From: JAIBBD01 sp041390685 | GTDB taxonomy: Bacteria > Chloroflexota > Dehalococcoidia > UBA2979 | Reading direction: 5' to 3' | Length of the DNA stretch: 64,000 bases | Assembly: GCA_041390685.1 (NCBI GenBank) | Contig: JAWKPL010000001.1 | Location: forward strand, 1,736,001 to 1,800,000 | Position numbers and translations under genes: made by a program | Notes under the pieces: generated by a model | The model's input: only the letters and a program-made list of their open reading frames with translations | Told to the model about the DNA's origin: nothing | The model's database searches: none | Shown here: in pieces, positions 1 through 7,876 of the stretch | Position numbering within the stretch: the stretch's first letter is position 1 | Layout of the letters: the number at the start of each line of letters is the position of its first letter

Positions 1-512
1 GGGTTCCGGTTATCCCGCCCGCCGAACCACATCGCCATCCACGAGATCATCGAGATCGCCGACGCAATCGTCGCCACGATCGAGGACGTCAGGATGTCCC
101 GGTTCTTCACGTGCGAGATCTCATGCCCCAGCACGCCGAACAGCTCGCGGTCCGTCAGCAGCTGCCGGATGCCCGTCGTCACCGCAACCGCGGCGTGCTT
201 CGGGCTGCGTCCCGTCGCGAACGCGTTCGGCTGCGGCGAGTCCATGATGTACACGCGCGGCATCGGCATTTCCGCACGACGCGCGACGTCCGAGATCATG
301 TCGAAGAGCTGTGGGTCCTGTTCCCGCTGGATTTCGTGGGCGCCCGAGGTGCGCAGCACGATGTCGGCTGAGAACCAGTACGACGCGAAGTTCATCGCCC
401 CCGCGATCACCGCGAACGTGATCGCGCCACCGAGCCCGCCGATGGCGCCGCCGACCGCGATCAGCAAGCCACTGATGGCGGCCATCAGGACCACGGTCTT
501 GAGGTTGTTCAT
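1..512 (-). CDS. htpX: HtpX-like M48 zinc metalloprotease (3' end off the window)
   Basis: Membrane-bound M48 protease of the HtpX family, which degrades misfolded membrane proteins. The gene enters the window at its start (ATG at 512-510) and runs off the left edge, leaving about 170 residues. The N-terminus has hydrophobic stretches typical of HtpX (MNNLKTVVLMAAISGLLIAV, then a second around residues 25-45). Further on are the family motif NAFATGRSPKHAAVAV and the zinc-binding HEXXH as GHEISHVKNRD. A third hydrophobic segment follows just before the edge. A GAGGGA ribosome site lies upstream, and a TACAAT-like -10 sits at 555-560. HtpX is usually about 290 residues, so roughly 120 are missing here. 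Identification is firm. Confidence 0.93.
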   Translation of the reverse strand, partial: MNNLKTVVLMAAISGLLIAVGGAIGGLGGAITFAVIAGAMNFASYWFSADIVLRTSGAHEIQREQDPQLFDMISDVARRAEMPMPRVYIMDSPQPNAFATGRSPKHAAVAVTTGIRQLLTDRELFGVLGHEISHVKNRDILTSSIVATIASAISMISWMAMWFGGRDNRN

Positions 513-554
513 CTGTCTCAAACACTCCCTCTGTTGGGTGCGGTTGTCATGCCC

Positions 555-560
555 ATTGTA
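555..560 (-). promoter_or_regulatory. Possible -10 of htpX
   Basis: On the minus strand this reads TACAAT, 43 bases upstream of the htpX start codon. No convincing -35 is seen 17 bases further up, so this is a tentative promoter call. Confidence 0.3.
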
Positions 561-776
561 TCGCGTCGCGAGTGCCTCGACCGCGCCGGAAACACGTCCC
601 ACCCGGTCCCTTGTGACACATCCGCGATGCTTCGTCGCTCACTCTGACGCGCTTGTCCGGCCGCGGCACGTACCGTGCGGGTCACAAGCGGTCCGCCCGC
701 GCGCAGGTACGGGACGCGCGACGTTGCTGCCTGGAAACCACCAGCGCAAGGCATACCCTTCACCCGCCTCCCCAGC

Positions 777-815
777 CCGGCCGTCCCGCCGCCTCGCCGG
801 TGGCGGGACGGCCGG
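777..815. terminator. Perfect 14-bp inverted repeat in the htpX upstream gap
   Basis: CCGGCCGTCCCGCC (777-790) pairs perfectly with GGCGGGACGGCCGG (802-815) across an 11-base loop. There is no T tract on either side. It could be an intrinsic-like terminator or a palindromic intergenic element. The rest of the 513-848 gap holds nothing else I can identify. Confidence 0.4.
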
Positions 816-848
816 TTCATGTCCGTCGCTCCTCGTACACTCGTCGCC

Positions 849-1055
849 ATGGCGCGCACGCGTTCCGGGAGTCACGAGGTGAGCAGGACCCTGCGTCGGA
901 CCGCCCATGTGCTCGCGGCGCTCGTCGTCGCGTTCGGTACCTGGGCCGCCGGGAGCGCACTTGTGGCCGGCCAGACGGCCGTCGCCGTGGGAGCGGCCGC
1001 GAGCGCAGTCGTCGCGCTGGCCGTTTGGCGGTGGACCCGCCCGCCGGCTCACTGA
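849..1055 (+). CDS. Small two-helix membrane protein (hypothetical)
   Basis: The 68-residue frame starts with ATG at 849; a GTG at 880 is an alternative. It encodes a basic N-terminus followed by two hydrophobic segments, roughly AHVLAALVVAFGTWAAGSAL and AVAVGAAASAVVALAVW, and ends in a basic tail. Charge and hydrophobicity fit a small inner-membrane hairpin with both ends inside. I recognise no family. It stands alone between htpX, which diverges from it, and the cupin gene, which converges on it. The call rests only on the coherent membrane topology, so it could be a chance frame. Confidence 0.4.
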   Translation: MARTRSGSHEVSRTLRRTAHVLAALVVAFGTWAAGSALVAGQTAVAVGAAASAVVALAVWRWTRPPAH

Positions 1056-1104
1056 GCCGTTGCCGCGAGGCGTCCCTGCCTGACGCCCCGGGGCGGACCC
1101 CTCG

Positions 1105-1464
1105 CTAGCCGAGTACTTCTGTCTCCGTGTCGCCGCGCATCACGGTGAGGTGCGACATCGGCGACCCGCTGTCGCCGGCGCCGTGCCAGTGCGGCTCGCC
1201 GGCCGGGATCAGCGCTACATCGCCCGTCGCGATGACCTGCTCACCCTCGTTCGTCCCCACCTTGCCGATGCCCGAGACGACGTACAGCAGCTGGTCGCTC
1301 GTATGCGTGTGCATCCGCGTGCGCGCCCCTACCGCGAACTGCACCACCGAGGCCGTCAGGTGCCCCTCGCCCTCGGCGAGCCCGCGTGCCCACACCTGCC
1401 CCTCGAAGATCGCCTGCCCCGTCCGCTCCTCCGAGGTCCCCTCGGACGCCTTGATGACCCGCAT
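1105..1464 (-). CDS. Cupin-domain protein
   Basis: Small single-domain cupin of 119 residues. The start is the ATG at 1464, because GGAGGG sits five bases upstream; an in-frame extension to 1518 has no such site. Cupin motif 1 is visible as GARTRMHTHTSDQLLYVVSG, with metal-ligand histidines in HTHTSDQ and a downstream acidic/aromatic region. Motif 2 is visible as GDVALIPAGEPHWHGAG. Such proteins bind a divalent metal and act as dioxygenases, isomerases or sensors; the substrate cannot be told from sequence. It lies 29 bases downstream of the DUF2283 gene on the same strand, so the two may be co-transcribed. Confidence 0.8.
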   Translation of the reverse strand: MRVIKASEGTSEERTGQAIFEGQVWARGLAEGEGHLTASVVQFAVGARTRMHTHTSDQLLYVVSGIGKVGTNEGEQVIATGDVALIPAGEPHWHGAGDSGSPMSHLTVMRGDTETEVLG

Positions 1465-1493
1465 CACACCCTCCTTCGTTCCGGGGTCGACAT

Positions 1494-1733
1494 TTAGGCT
1501 GCAGGCATCGCCATGCAACGGAGTGCCTCACGAATCTCGTCGGCGTGCGGGATGGCATCGAGGTTCATCCCGCGTGAGACGTCGAGGAACTCCACCCCGG
1601 CGATGCCCTCGTCGTCCATTCGCAGGAAGCGCACATCATCGATGATCCTGACGTACGGATGCTGTCCCCGCTCGCGGAACCAGATGAACATCGCGTCAGC
1701 TTCGGTGTCGTACCGGATCTCCATGGCAATCAT
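1494..1733 (-). CDS. DUF2283 family protein (partner of DUF4258)
   Basis: This 79-residue protein begins MIAMEIRYDTEADAMFIWF, the signature opening of DUF2283, with the later IIDDVRFLRMDDEGIAGVEFLDVSRG typical of the same family. The start at 1733 is chosen because its ATGA overlaps the TGA of the upstream gene by four bases, implying translational coupling; ATG at 1742 and 1724 are alternatives. DUF2283 proteins are frequently encoded directly after DUF4258 proteins, as here, in a layout like a toxin-antitoxin module. The biochemical role of either partner is not established to my knowledge. Confidence 0.75.
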   Translation of the reverse strand: MIAMEIRYDTEADAMFIWFRERGQHPYVRIIDDVRFLRMDDEGIAGVEFLDVSRGMNLDAIPHADEIREALRCMAMPAA

Positions 1734-1960
1734 GGTAGCCACTCCTCGCGCAGCGCGAACACTGTGATGACTCGAGGCGGGAACGTACCGCGCGTTACTG
1801 CCACGCCGACCGGGCGGTCACCGACGATGGCGTGGTAGCGGATCGCATCATGCTGCTCGAACACCGCGAACGGCTTGAGGATCGCCTCACTCACCGCCTC
1901 CTCGGTCAGTTGGTCCGTCGCCAGGGCTTCGCGCGCGAGCCGCGTCCAGCGCAGCTCCAT
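1730..1960 (-). CDS. DUF4258 family protein
   Basis: A 76-residue protein starting MELRWTRLAREALATDQLTE, preceded by a strong AGGAGGGGG site. The RYHAIVGDRPVGVAVT segment and the C-terminal PPRVITVFAL fit DUF4258, a small alpha/beta fold resembling RelE/ParE-type toxins and often found beside DUF2283. Its stop codon overlaps the start of that partner gene (ATGA at 1733-1730). The pairing, size and coupling favour a toxin-antitoxin-like operon, with this protein as the possible toxin. That function is inference from genomic layout, not from an active site I can see. Confidence 0.65.
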   Translation of the reverse strand: MELRWTRLAREALATDQLTEEAVSEAILKPFAVFEQHDAIRYHAIVGDRPVGVAVTRGTFPPRVITVFALREEWLP

Positions 1961-2063
1961 CGCGCCCCCTCCTGCGGCGCCCCGGTACCCCGAGGACTCC
2001 ATCGGAGCGATCGATGAGCGCGGCCGCCTGCGACCGCAGTGGCCGCGCTCACATCGAGGCGCG

Positions 2064-2858
2064 CTACTGCGCCTTCCACTCCGGCGCCCGCTTCTCCGCA
2101 AACGCCCGCGGCCCCTCCTTCGCGTCGTCGGAGACGGCGACACGCATCCGGTAGCTCTCTGACAGCAGCTCCGCCTCATAGATCGGCAGCGACAGGCTCT
2201 TCCGGATCGCGAGGCGCGTGCCCCGCACCGCGAGTGGCGCGTTGCTGTTCACGATCGACGCGATCTCCTTCGCCCGCTCGAGCAGACGCTCCCCGGGCAC
2301 CAGCTCGCTCACGAGGCCCAGTTCGTACGCCCGCTGTGCGCTCATCCGCTCGTGCCGCCCCATCAACGCGAGGCGCATCGTGATGTTCAGCGGCAGCACC
2401 CGCGCCAGCCGCACCATTTCTCGCCCCGACACGATGCCGATCGTGACGTGCGGGTCGAAGAACGTCGCGTCCTCCGAGGCGATCACGATGTCTGACGTCG
2501 TGACCATGTCGAGCCCCGCCCCGCAGCAGATCCCGTTCACAGCGCAGATGAACGGCTTCGTCATCTGCAGGTACGGCGGCGTGATCTCCTGCGGCGCGTC
2601 CCAGTTCGAGGCCTTCCCCAGGTACCGCTCATCCGAGGCAGTCAGCATCTGGTCCTGGACGTCGGCGCCCGTGCAGAATGCCCGCCCTGTCGCCGTCACG
2701 AGGATCGTCCACACGTCGTCGTCGTCCTCGGCGGCGCGGTACGCCTCGTTGATCTCCCGCATCATCTGCCGGCTGATCGAGTTCAGCCGCTCCGGCCGGT
2801 TCAGCGTGATGATCGCCGTCCGATCCTCGACCTCGTACACGATGTGCTCGTAGACCAT
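2064..2858 (-). CDS. Enoyl-CoA hydratase/isomerase family protein
   Basis: Crotonase-superfamily enzyme of 264 residues, acting on acyl-CoA substrates. The start is ATG at 2858, with GGGAG upstream. The N-terminal ITLNRPERLNSIS and the two oxyanion-hole segments AFCTGADVQDQ and AVNGICCGAGLDMV are clear, as is the later SAQRAYELGLVSELVP. One oddity: the position that is a catalytic Glu in classical hydratases (PE.LIG) appears here as DPHVTIG, so a His replaces it. The enzyme may therefore be an isomerase, hydrolase or decarboxylase rather than a true hydratase. It stands alone between the DUF pair and the SRPBCC gene on the same strand. Confidence 0.85.
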   Translation of the reverse strand: MVYEHIVYEVEDRTAIITLNRPERLNSISRQMMREINEAYRAAEDDDDVWTILVTATGRAFCTGADVQDQMLTASDERYLGKASNWDAPQEITPPYLQMTKPFICAVNGICCGAGLDMVTTSDIVIASEDATFFDPHVTIGIVSGREMVRLARVLPLNITMRLALMGRHERMSAQRAYELGLVSELVPGERLLERAKEIASIVNSNAPLAVRGTRLAIRKSLSLPIYEAELLSESYRMRVAVSDDAKEGPRAFAEKRAPEWKAQ

Positions 2859-2953
2859 CCCCGTGCTCCCTTCGCCTCGCGGCCCCCGTCGATTGTCGCG
2901 CACGCTATCACAGCAGCGATGCCACCGAGGCGAGGGAGCACCAGGGTGATCCG

Positions 2954-3427
2954 CTAGACCTCCGCCGATTGCCGCGCCAGCTCCGCCCCCAGCTGGTCGA
3001 GCACTTCGCGCGTCCCGTGTTCGCGCCCGCCGGCGTCGTCGTACCCATCGAGGAACGCGCCCTGTTCCGTGAACACGAGGCGCGTGCCGGTGCCCTCGGC
3101 CCGCAGTTCGATCGTCGTCAGTGAGCACGAGATCCGCGCGTCGTCGAGGTGCATGTCGTACGCGAAGATGATCCGCTCGTCCGGTACGATGTCGAGGTAG
3201 CGGCTATCGAACGACGTGACAGGCCCGTCCGGGATCCTGGCCCGGTCCACCTCGTGCCCACCGACGCGGAAGTCCATCGAGGACTCCAGCGTCTCCCACT
3301 CCGGCGGCCCGCCGAACCAGCGCGCCTTGATCGCCGGGTCCGCGAATGCTTGGAACACACGCCGCGGTGTCGCCTCGTAGGCCCGCTCGATCACGAACGT
3401 TGCATGCGTCACCGACCGATCGCTCAT
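2954..3427 (-). CDS. SRPBCC/AHSA1-family protein
   Basis: A 157-residue START-like fold protein of the AHSA1 family. The opening THATFVIERAYEATPRRVFQ and the RWFGGPPEWE segment are the usual signature, with FTEQGAFLDGYDD near the end. Such proteins bind hydrophobic ligands. The ATG overlaps the TGA of the upstream ArsR gene (ATGA, 3427-3424), and an AGGGGAT site precedes it. An ArsR regulator coupled to an AHSA1 protein is a very common bacterial gene pair, with the regulator presumably controlling both. The ligand cannot be predicted. Confidence 0.85.
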   Translation of the reverse strand: MSDRSVTHATFVIERAYEATPRRVFQAFADPAIKARWFGGPPEWETLESSMDFRVGGHEVDRARIPDGPVTSFDSRYLDIVPDERIIFAYDMHLDDARISCSLTTIELRAEGTGTRLVFTEQGAFLDGYDDAGGREHGTREVLDQLGAELARQSAEV

Positions 3428-3822
3428 GTTGGATCCCCTTCCGCACTGCCTGCCGTACTCGAAGCACCCGCGGCGTCCGCCGCGTCCTGCGCTGAGTTCG
3501 CGTCCACGGCGAGCACCTCGCCAAGCCGGTCGAGCCGCCGCTCCCACCACAGCCGCCGCTCAGCGATCCACTGCTCGGCGCCCCGCAGCACCGAGGGCTC
3601 GACGGTGCACGTCCGCACCCGCCCCACCTTCTGCGTCCGCACCAGCCCGCTCGTCTCCAGCACCGCCAGGTGCTGCATTACCCCCGGCAACGACATCTCG
3701 AGCGGGCGCGCCAGCTCCGTCACCGACGCCGGCCCGCGCGTCAACCGCTCGACGATCCCTCGCCGCGTTGGGTCAGCCAGCGCCTGGAACACGAGGTCGA
3801 GCGACTCGTCATACTTAAGCAT
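3424..3822 (-). CDS. ArsR-family transcriptional regulator
   Basis: A 132-residue winged-helix regulator starting MLKYDESLDLVFQALADPTR at 3822. The motif ALADPTRRGIVERLTRGPAS opens the DNA-binding domain, and MSLPGVMQHLAVLETSGLV is the recognition-helix region. No CXC or similar cysteine metal site is visible, so it probably senses something other than a soft metal. The C-terminal region QWIAERRLWWERRLDRLGEV is the segment usual in the subgroup paired with AHSA1 proteins. The last 25 residues are Ala/Asp-rich. The gene is divergent from the next gene across a 75-base gap that is A/T-richer than its surroundings and probably holds the promoter. Confidence 0.88.
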   Translation of the reverse strand: MLKYDESLDLVFQALADPTRRGIVERLTRGPASVTELARPLEMSLPGVMQHLAVLETSGLVRTQKVGRVRTCTVEPSVLRGAEQWIAERRLWWERRLDRLGEVLAVDANSAQDAADAAGASSTAGSAEGDPT

Positions 3823-3897
3823 ATGATTAACTATCTGCTGACGCGCTCGGCCCGTCAACCCTTCGCCGTATGCTGACGCCGCTGCTATACCTGATGC

Positions 3898-4800
3898 ATG
3901 ACCCTCATCGGACTGCCCGCACAGACTGACTGGCCCGTCCCCCAGCTTTTCGACCGCCGCCGCCTCGAGCTCGCGCAGTCGAACGCGCCGTTCCAGGAAG
4001 CCGCGCTCGGCTTCTCCACCGAGTTCGGTGAGCTCACAGCGCTCCTCGCGCCCGTCCGCTCGCTCGACGCCAGTTCGGCCCTCGAGGTCCGCAACGCCGC
4101 AATCCTCCGCGCGATCACCGTCCGCGTAGTGAAGCTGACGCGCGCCTTCATCGCCTCGACGATGGCCGGCCAGGGCGAACTCCAGGCGCTCTACGACCGC
4201 CTCCTCTTCGAGACGATCGTGGATATGGGCTACCTCCTTCGAGGCGGCCCCGACCGCTACGACGCCTTCACCCGCTACGAGCTGCGCCACGACCGCGAGC
4301 TGCTCGACCACCTCGGCCGCAACCGCGCCCTGCGCAGCGGAAACGAGCTGCCCATGGAGCAGCGCACCCGCGAGCGCATCGAGGCCAAGCTCAGCACCGC
4401 CGGGCTCTCCGCGGACACGGTCCCCCTTCCCGGAGAGCCGTCCGGCTGGCCCCCGTTCGAAGAGCGCCTCGGCGCGATCGGCGAGGTTGACGCCCGCGCC
4501 ATGCACCAGCTCGGCGCCGGCTCCACCCACGGCCTCTGGCACGAGATCGTCACCTATCACCTCGAAGGTGACGGCCTCGATGCTCGGCTCGCGTGGAGCC
4601 GCCCGCTCACCCAGCCGCTCTTCGCGCTCCCCATCCAGGGCGGCCGCATCATGGCCACCTACGCCACGCACCTCGGTCCGGAGGCGAAGGCCGCGTTCCG
4701 CGACCGCTACCTCGACCTCGTCCGCCGCGCCAACGGCGCCGACCTCCTCCACGAGGACTTCATGGCTCGTTCCGACGTCGGTCCGCCCCCCGAGGTCTGA
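3898..4800 (+). CDS. DUF5677-like helical protein (hypothetical)
   Basis: A 300-residue soluble, mostly alpha-helical protein with no signal peptide. Features include a long run of basic helices in the first half (AAILRAITVRVVKLTRAFIA, LYDRLLFETIVDMGYLLRGG), the segment YELRHDRELLDHLGRN, then GEVDARAMHQLGAGSTHGLW in the middle. The pattern of an early family of Glu/Arg-rich helices with a later GST.HG motif resembles DUF5677 proteins, whose function is unknown. I am moderately sure of the family and unable to assign a role. It is divergent from the ArsR gene and precedes the LapA-like gene by about 100 bases. Confidence 0.55.
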   Translation: MTLIGLPAQTDWPVPQLFDRRRLELAQSNAPFQEAALGFSTEFGELTALLAPVRSLDASSALEVRNAAILRAITVRVVKLTRAFIASTMAGQGELQALYDRLLFETIVDMGYLLRGGPDRYDAFTRYELRHDRELLDHLGRNRALRSGNELPMEQRTRERIEAKLSTAGLSADTVPLPGEPSGWPPFEERLGAIGEVDARAMHQLGAGSTHGLWHEIVTYHLEGDGLDARLAWSRPLTQPLFALPIQGGRIMATYATHLGPEAKAAFRDRYLDLVRRANGADLLHEDFMARSDVGPPPEV

Positions 4801-4906
4801 CCGCGCGCGACGAGTCGGCCCCATCGTCCGATCCGTACGCTATCTTCTCCGAGTACCAGCGGCGGGCGCCGAGCTCGCGCGACAGCGGCGAGGGAGGGTG
4901 GAGCCA

Positions 4907-5167
4907 ATGCGACAGCAGACCCCGGAGCCGGGCGAGCAGGCCTCCTGGCCCTTCCTGCGGTCATTCAGGTTCTGGGCCATCCTCGTGTCGGTGCTGCTCA
5001 TCGTCATCTTCACGCTGCAGAACACCAACTCCGTCGAGATGCACATCCTGATCTGGTCGTTCACCGCCTCAGGCGCCTTCCTCGTCCTGGTCGCCGTCCT
5101 CCTCGGCTTCGTCGCCGGCTGGGTCCTGCGCAGCGCACGGGGACACGGCTTCGACCTCTTCGGGTAA
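4907..5167 (+). CDS. LapA/DUF1049-domain membrane protein
   Basis: An 86-residue protein with two transmembrane helices, approximately residues 22-41 and 51-73. The linking segment FTLQNTNSVEMHILIWSF is the hallmark of the LapA (lipopolysaccharide assembly protein A) domain, which carries a conserved NxxxV pattern between helices. The start is ATG at 4907, with GGGTGGAG just upstream; longer upstream frames are not supported. In Gram-negatives LapA works in envelope assembly, but the domain is widespread and its role here is uncertain. The Asp-box gene follows after 37 bases and may be co-transcribed. Confidence 0.8.
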   Translation: MRQQTPEPGEQASWPFLRSFRFWAILVSVLLIVIFTLQNTNSVEMHILIWSFTASGAFLVLVAVLLGFVAGWVLRSARGHGFDLFG

Positions 5168-5204
5168 AGTGCGCCCGTAGCTCGATTCACGAGGGAGGAC
5201 ATCG

Positions 5205-6290
5205 ATGGCGGACCGCGTCTACCTGCTGCTCGGCACCCACAAAGGCGGCTTCATCCTCGAAGGCACGCCAGACCGCAACGACTGGAAGATCAGCGGCACC
5301 TGCTTCGAAGGCACGGACGTCCACCACCTCACCATGGACACCCGCGAGGGCCGCAACCGCCTCTACGCCGCCGTCAACAACCCCTGGTGGGGCGCCGGCG
5401 TCCGCATGAGCGACGACATGGGTCAGAGTTGGTCCGAGCCCGCTGCCCCCCCCAAATTCGAGGAGTCATTGGGGCTCAGCCTGGAACGCGTCTGGCAGAT
5501 CACGCCCTCGCGCGACCACTCTCCCGGCACCGTCTTCGCCGGCGTCGACCCCGGTGCGCTCTTCCGCAGCGACGACCACGGCGATACTTGGACCGACGTC
5601 CGAGGTCTCACCACGGACCCCACCCGCGACCAGTGGGCTCCCGGCGCCGGCGGCATGATGGTGCACAGCATCCTCATCCACCCCTACGACCCGCGCCGCA
5701 TGCAGGTCGCGATTTCCGCCGCCGGCTGCTTCGAGACGATCGACGGCGGTGAGACCTGGAAGCCGCGCAACAAGGGCGTGCTCGCCGACTTCCTCCCCGA
5801 GCCGTATCCCGAGGTCGGGCAGTGCGTCCACCACCTCCAGAACCACCCGAGCCGGCCGGACCTCCTCTACCAGTCCAACCACTGCGGTGTGTACCGGTCG
5901 AACGTGGGTGGCGAGCAGTGGACCGACCTCAGCGAGGGCCTGCCCTCCCGCTTCGGCTTCGCCTGCCTCGTCCACCCCCTCGAGAACGACACGGTCTTCG
6001 TCGTACCCATGGTCGGCCCCGAGCTCCGCGCCCCCGTCGATGCCCAGCTCGCCGTCTACCGCAACCGGGAGCGCGAGGGCTGGGAGCGCCTCAGCGCTGG
6101 CCTCCCGCAGGAGCACGCCTACTGCACCGTCTACCGCCAGGCTCTGATCGCCGACCAGCTCGACCCCACCGGCATCTACCTCGGCACCAGCAACGGCCAG
6201 GTCTACTCCAGCACCGATTCCGGCGACACCTGGGAAACCGTCATGACCGACCTCCCCAGTGTCTACTCCATCGAGGCCGTAGCTCTCTAG
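5205..6290 (+). CDS. Asp-box (BNR) beta-propeller protein
   Basis: A 361-residue cytoplasmic-looking beta-propeller with no signal peptide, starting MADRVYLLLGTHKGGFILEG after GAGGGAGGAC. At least five Asp-boxes (SxDxGxxW-like) are spaced along it: SDDMGQSW, SDDHGDTW, TIDGGETW, SNVGGEQW and STDSGDTW. These form turns in sialidase/VPS10/WD40-like propellers. Proteins of this type are often annotated as exo-alpha-sialidase or glycosyl hydrolase, but the catalytic Arg triad, Tyr and Glu of true sialidases are not evident to me. I therefore call only the fold. It ends in front of a plus-strand HAD gene about 100 bases away. Confidence 0.82.
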   Translation: MADRVYLLLGTHKGGFILEGTPDRNDWKISGTCFEGTDVHHLTMDTREGRNRLYAAVNNPWWGAGVRMSDDMGQSWSEPAAPPKFEESLGLSLERVWQITPSRDHSPGTVFAGVDPGALFRSDDHGDTWTDVRGLTTDPTRDQWAPGAGGMMVHSILIHPYDPRRMQVAISAAGCFETIDGGETWKPRNKGVLADFLPEPYPEVGQCVHHLQNHPSRPDLLYQSNHCGVYRSNVGGEQWTDLSEGLPSRFGFACLVHPLENDTVFVVPMVGPELRAPVDAQLAVYRNREREGWERLSAGLPQEHAYCTVYRQALIADQLDPTGIYLGTSNGQVYSSTDSGDTWETVMTDLPSVYSIEAVAL

Positions 6291-6388
6291 GCCTTCGCGT
6301 CGGCCGGGGGAGCGTCGTCGGCTCTCCCCCGGCTGCGCTCGGATCGCATGGTTGCCCCCTCGCACCGTCACCCCGCTGAAGGAGCGCG

Positions 6389-7057
6389 ATGCCGCGACCA
6401 CGCTTTGACATCGTTGTGTTCGACCTCGGGGGAGTGCTGGTGCAGACAGCGCAGAGTTGGGCGCAGGCGCACGAGCTCGCGGGCCTGCCGCCGCACGCCA
6501 TCGCGAACGACCCGGCATTCGAGCGCGGAAGGTCCCAGTTGGCGCACGCGTACCAGATCGGCGTTATCGGCACACCCGAGTACTTCGATGGGGCTGCGGC
6601 GGCGTCCCGCGGCGCGTACACGCCCGCCGAAGTCGCGCGCCTGCACCATGCGTGGTCGCGAAGCGAATACCAGGGCGTGGCGGAGGTGCTCGACGCCATC
6701 GATGCCTCAGGTGCGGCCACCGGAGCGCTCTCAAACACCAATCCCGCACATTGGGCTCGGCTGGACGGCACCTCCGAGTACCCCAACGTGGCTCGACTCC
6801 GTCACCGCCATGCAAGCCACTTGCTTCGCGTCGCGAAGCCGGACGCGGGAGCCTACGAGCGCTTCTGCACCGAGACGGGATTCGAGCCGACGCGGGTGCT
6901 GTTCTTCGACGACGGCCCTGCGAACGTCGAAGCCGCCCGACGCGCTGGATGGACTGCCTATCTGGTCGACCCCCACGCCCCGACGGCGCCTCAACTGTTG
7001 CACCTGCTCCGGCATGAGGGGGTCATTCAACGTCGAGTCGCCCCTCGCGACTCCTGA
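6389..7057 (+). CDS. HAD-superfamily hydrolase (subfamily IA-like)
   Basis: A 222-residue haloacid-dehalogenase-fold hydrolase, probably a small-molecule phosphatase. Motif I is visible as FDIVVFDLGGVL, in which the first Asp is the nucleophile and the usual second Asp is replaced by Gly (DxG), as in several YihX/epoxide-hydrolase-N-terminal-type HADs. Motif II is GALSNTN. Motif III/IV appears as VAKPDAGAYERF and VLFFDDGPANVEAARRAGW. The ATG at 6389 is preceded by GAAGGAG. The substrate is unknown. The DxG form of motif I is noteworthy, because phosphatase HADs generally need the second Asp as acid/base. Confidence 0.8.
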   Translation: MPRPRFDIVVFDLGGVLVQTAQSWAQAHELAGLPPHAIANDPAFERGRSQLAHAYQIGVIGTPEYFDGAAAASRGAYTPAEVARLHHAWSRSEYQGVAEVLDAIDASGAATGALSNTNPAHWARLDGTSEYPNVARLRHRHASHLLRVAKPDAGAYERFCTETGFEPTRVLFFDDGPANVEAARRAGWTAYLVDPHAPTAPQLLHLLRHEGVIQRRVAPRDS

Positions 7058-7140
7058 CGAGTTCAGGCAAGCGGGCGTCACTCCCCACGCGCTCCGACGC
7101 CTCCCGTGGACACCACCGGGCGAGTGCTCCGCCGCCCCGC

Positions 7141-7851
7141 CTACAGGAACGTCCGCTTGAACCACGACCACGGCTGCGCCTCCGCTACGTGCAGCAGCCA
7201 CTCCTGCCCCATCTTTGGCACCAGCAGGATCAGCAGCGGCACGAGCGTCGACCGCCACGAGGCCGGCAGCAATCGAGGCCGCACCCGCGCCACGATCACG
7301 CAGTACAGCCACCAGTTCTCAAACAGGTTCGGAAAGATGAACAGCAACGCGCGCACCTGCGTCGCCTCAAACAGCGCCGCCCCAACGAGGCGGTATGCGA
7401 ACAGCCCCAGCGCCGTCCACCGCGCCCACTGATTCGCCCACGTCCACGCCACCACCGCCTCGAGCGCCAGGTAGTAGCTGTCGAGGCCCTTGTCGAGCTG
7501 CGAGTAGTGCCCGCCCATCCCGCCCGGCCCGAAGAACTCCACGATCACGACATCGAGGGCGTCCACGAGCATCGCCACGACGCCCCCCGTCACTGACCAG
7601 CGCAGGATCAGCAGCGGCACCAGCACCCGCAGCGCGATGACGAACAGCTGGCCCTCGGTCGCCGCGTCCAGCGCCTCAGGCAACCCGCCCGGCCGTGCGT
7701 CCACCGCCACGAGGAAGCTCAGCGCCAGCAGCGCCACCCCGGCGACGCCCAGCCCCACCGCCGCCCACCGCGCGGCCGTGTACTGGTGCGCCCGTCGCTC
7801 GCCCTCCAGCGACGCTATCACCGAGGTGTCCGCCGTCAGTGTTGCCGCCAC
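7141..7851 (-). CDS. Integral membrane protein (hypothetical)
   Basis: A 236-residue protein with about six predicted membrane helices and a C-terminal amphipathic tail ending WSWFKRTFL. I place the start at the GTG at 7851, preceded by GAGGGGCGGGG and lying 25 bases after the stop of the upstream HAD gene; a longer frame to 7980 would overlap that gene heavily. Noticeable features are the loop VIVEFFGPGGMGGHYSQLDK and the LFIFPNLFENWWL segment. I do not recognise the family, and nothing catalytic is apparent. Spacing implies one transcript with the HAD gene before it. Confidence 0.65.
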   Translation of the reverse strand: MAATLTADTSVIASLEGERRAHQYTAARWAAVGLGVAGVALLALSFLVAVDARPGGLPEALDAATEGQLFVIALRVLVPLLILRWSVTGGVVAMLVDALDVVIVEFFGPGGMGGHYSQLDKGLDSYYLALEAVVAWTWANQWARWTALGLFAYRLVGAALFEATQVRALLFIFPNLFENWWLYCVIVARVRPRLLPASWRSTLVPLLILLVPKMGQEWLLHVAEAQPWSWFKRTFL

Positions 7852-7876
7852 CGCCCCGCCCCTCGCCCCGTGAGCG

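Noticed and set aside
3424..4824. Long minus-strand frame of 466 codons
   Set aside because: Its first three quarters are the antisense of the plus-strand DUF5677-like gene; only the last 132 codons are the true ArsR regulator.
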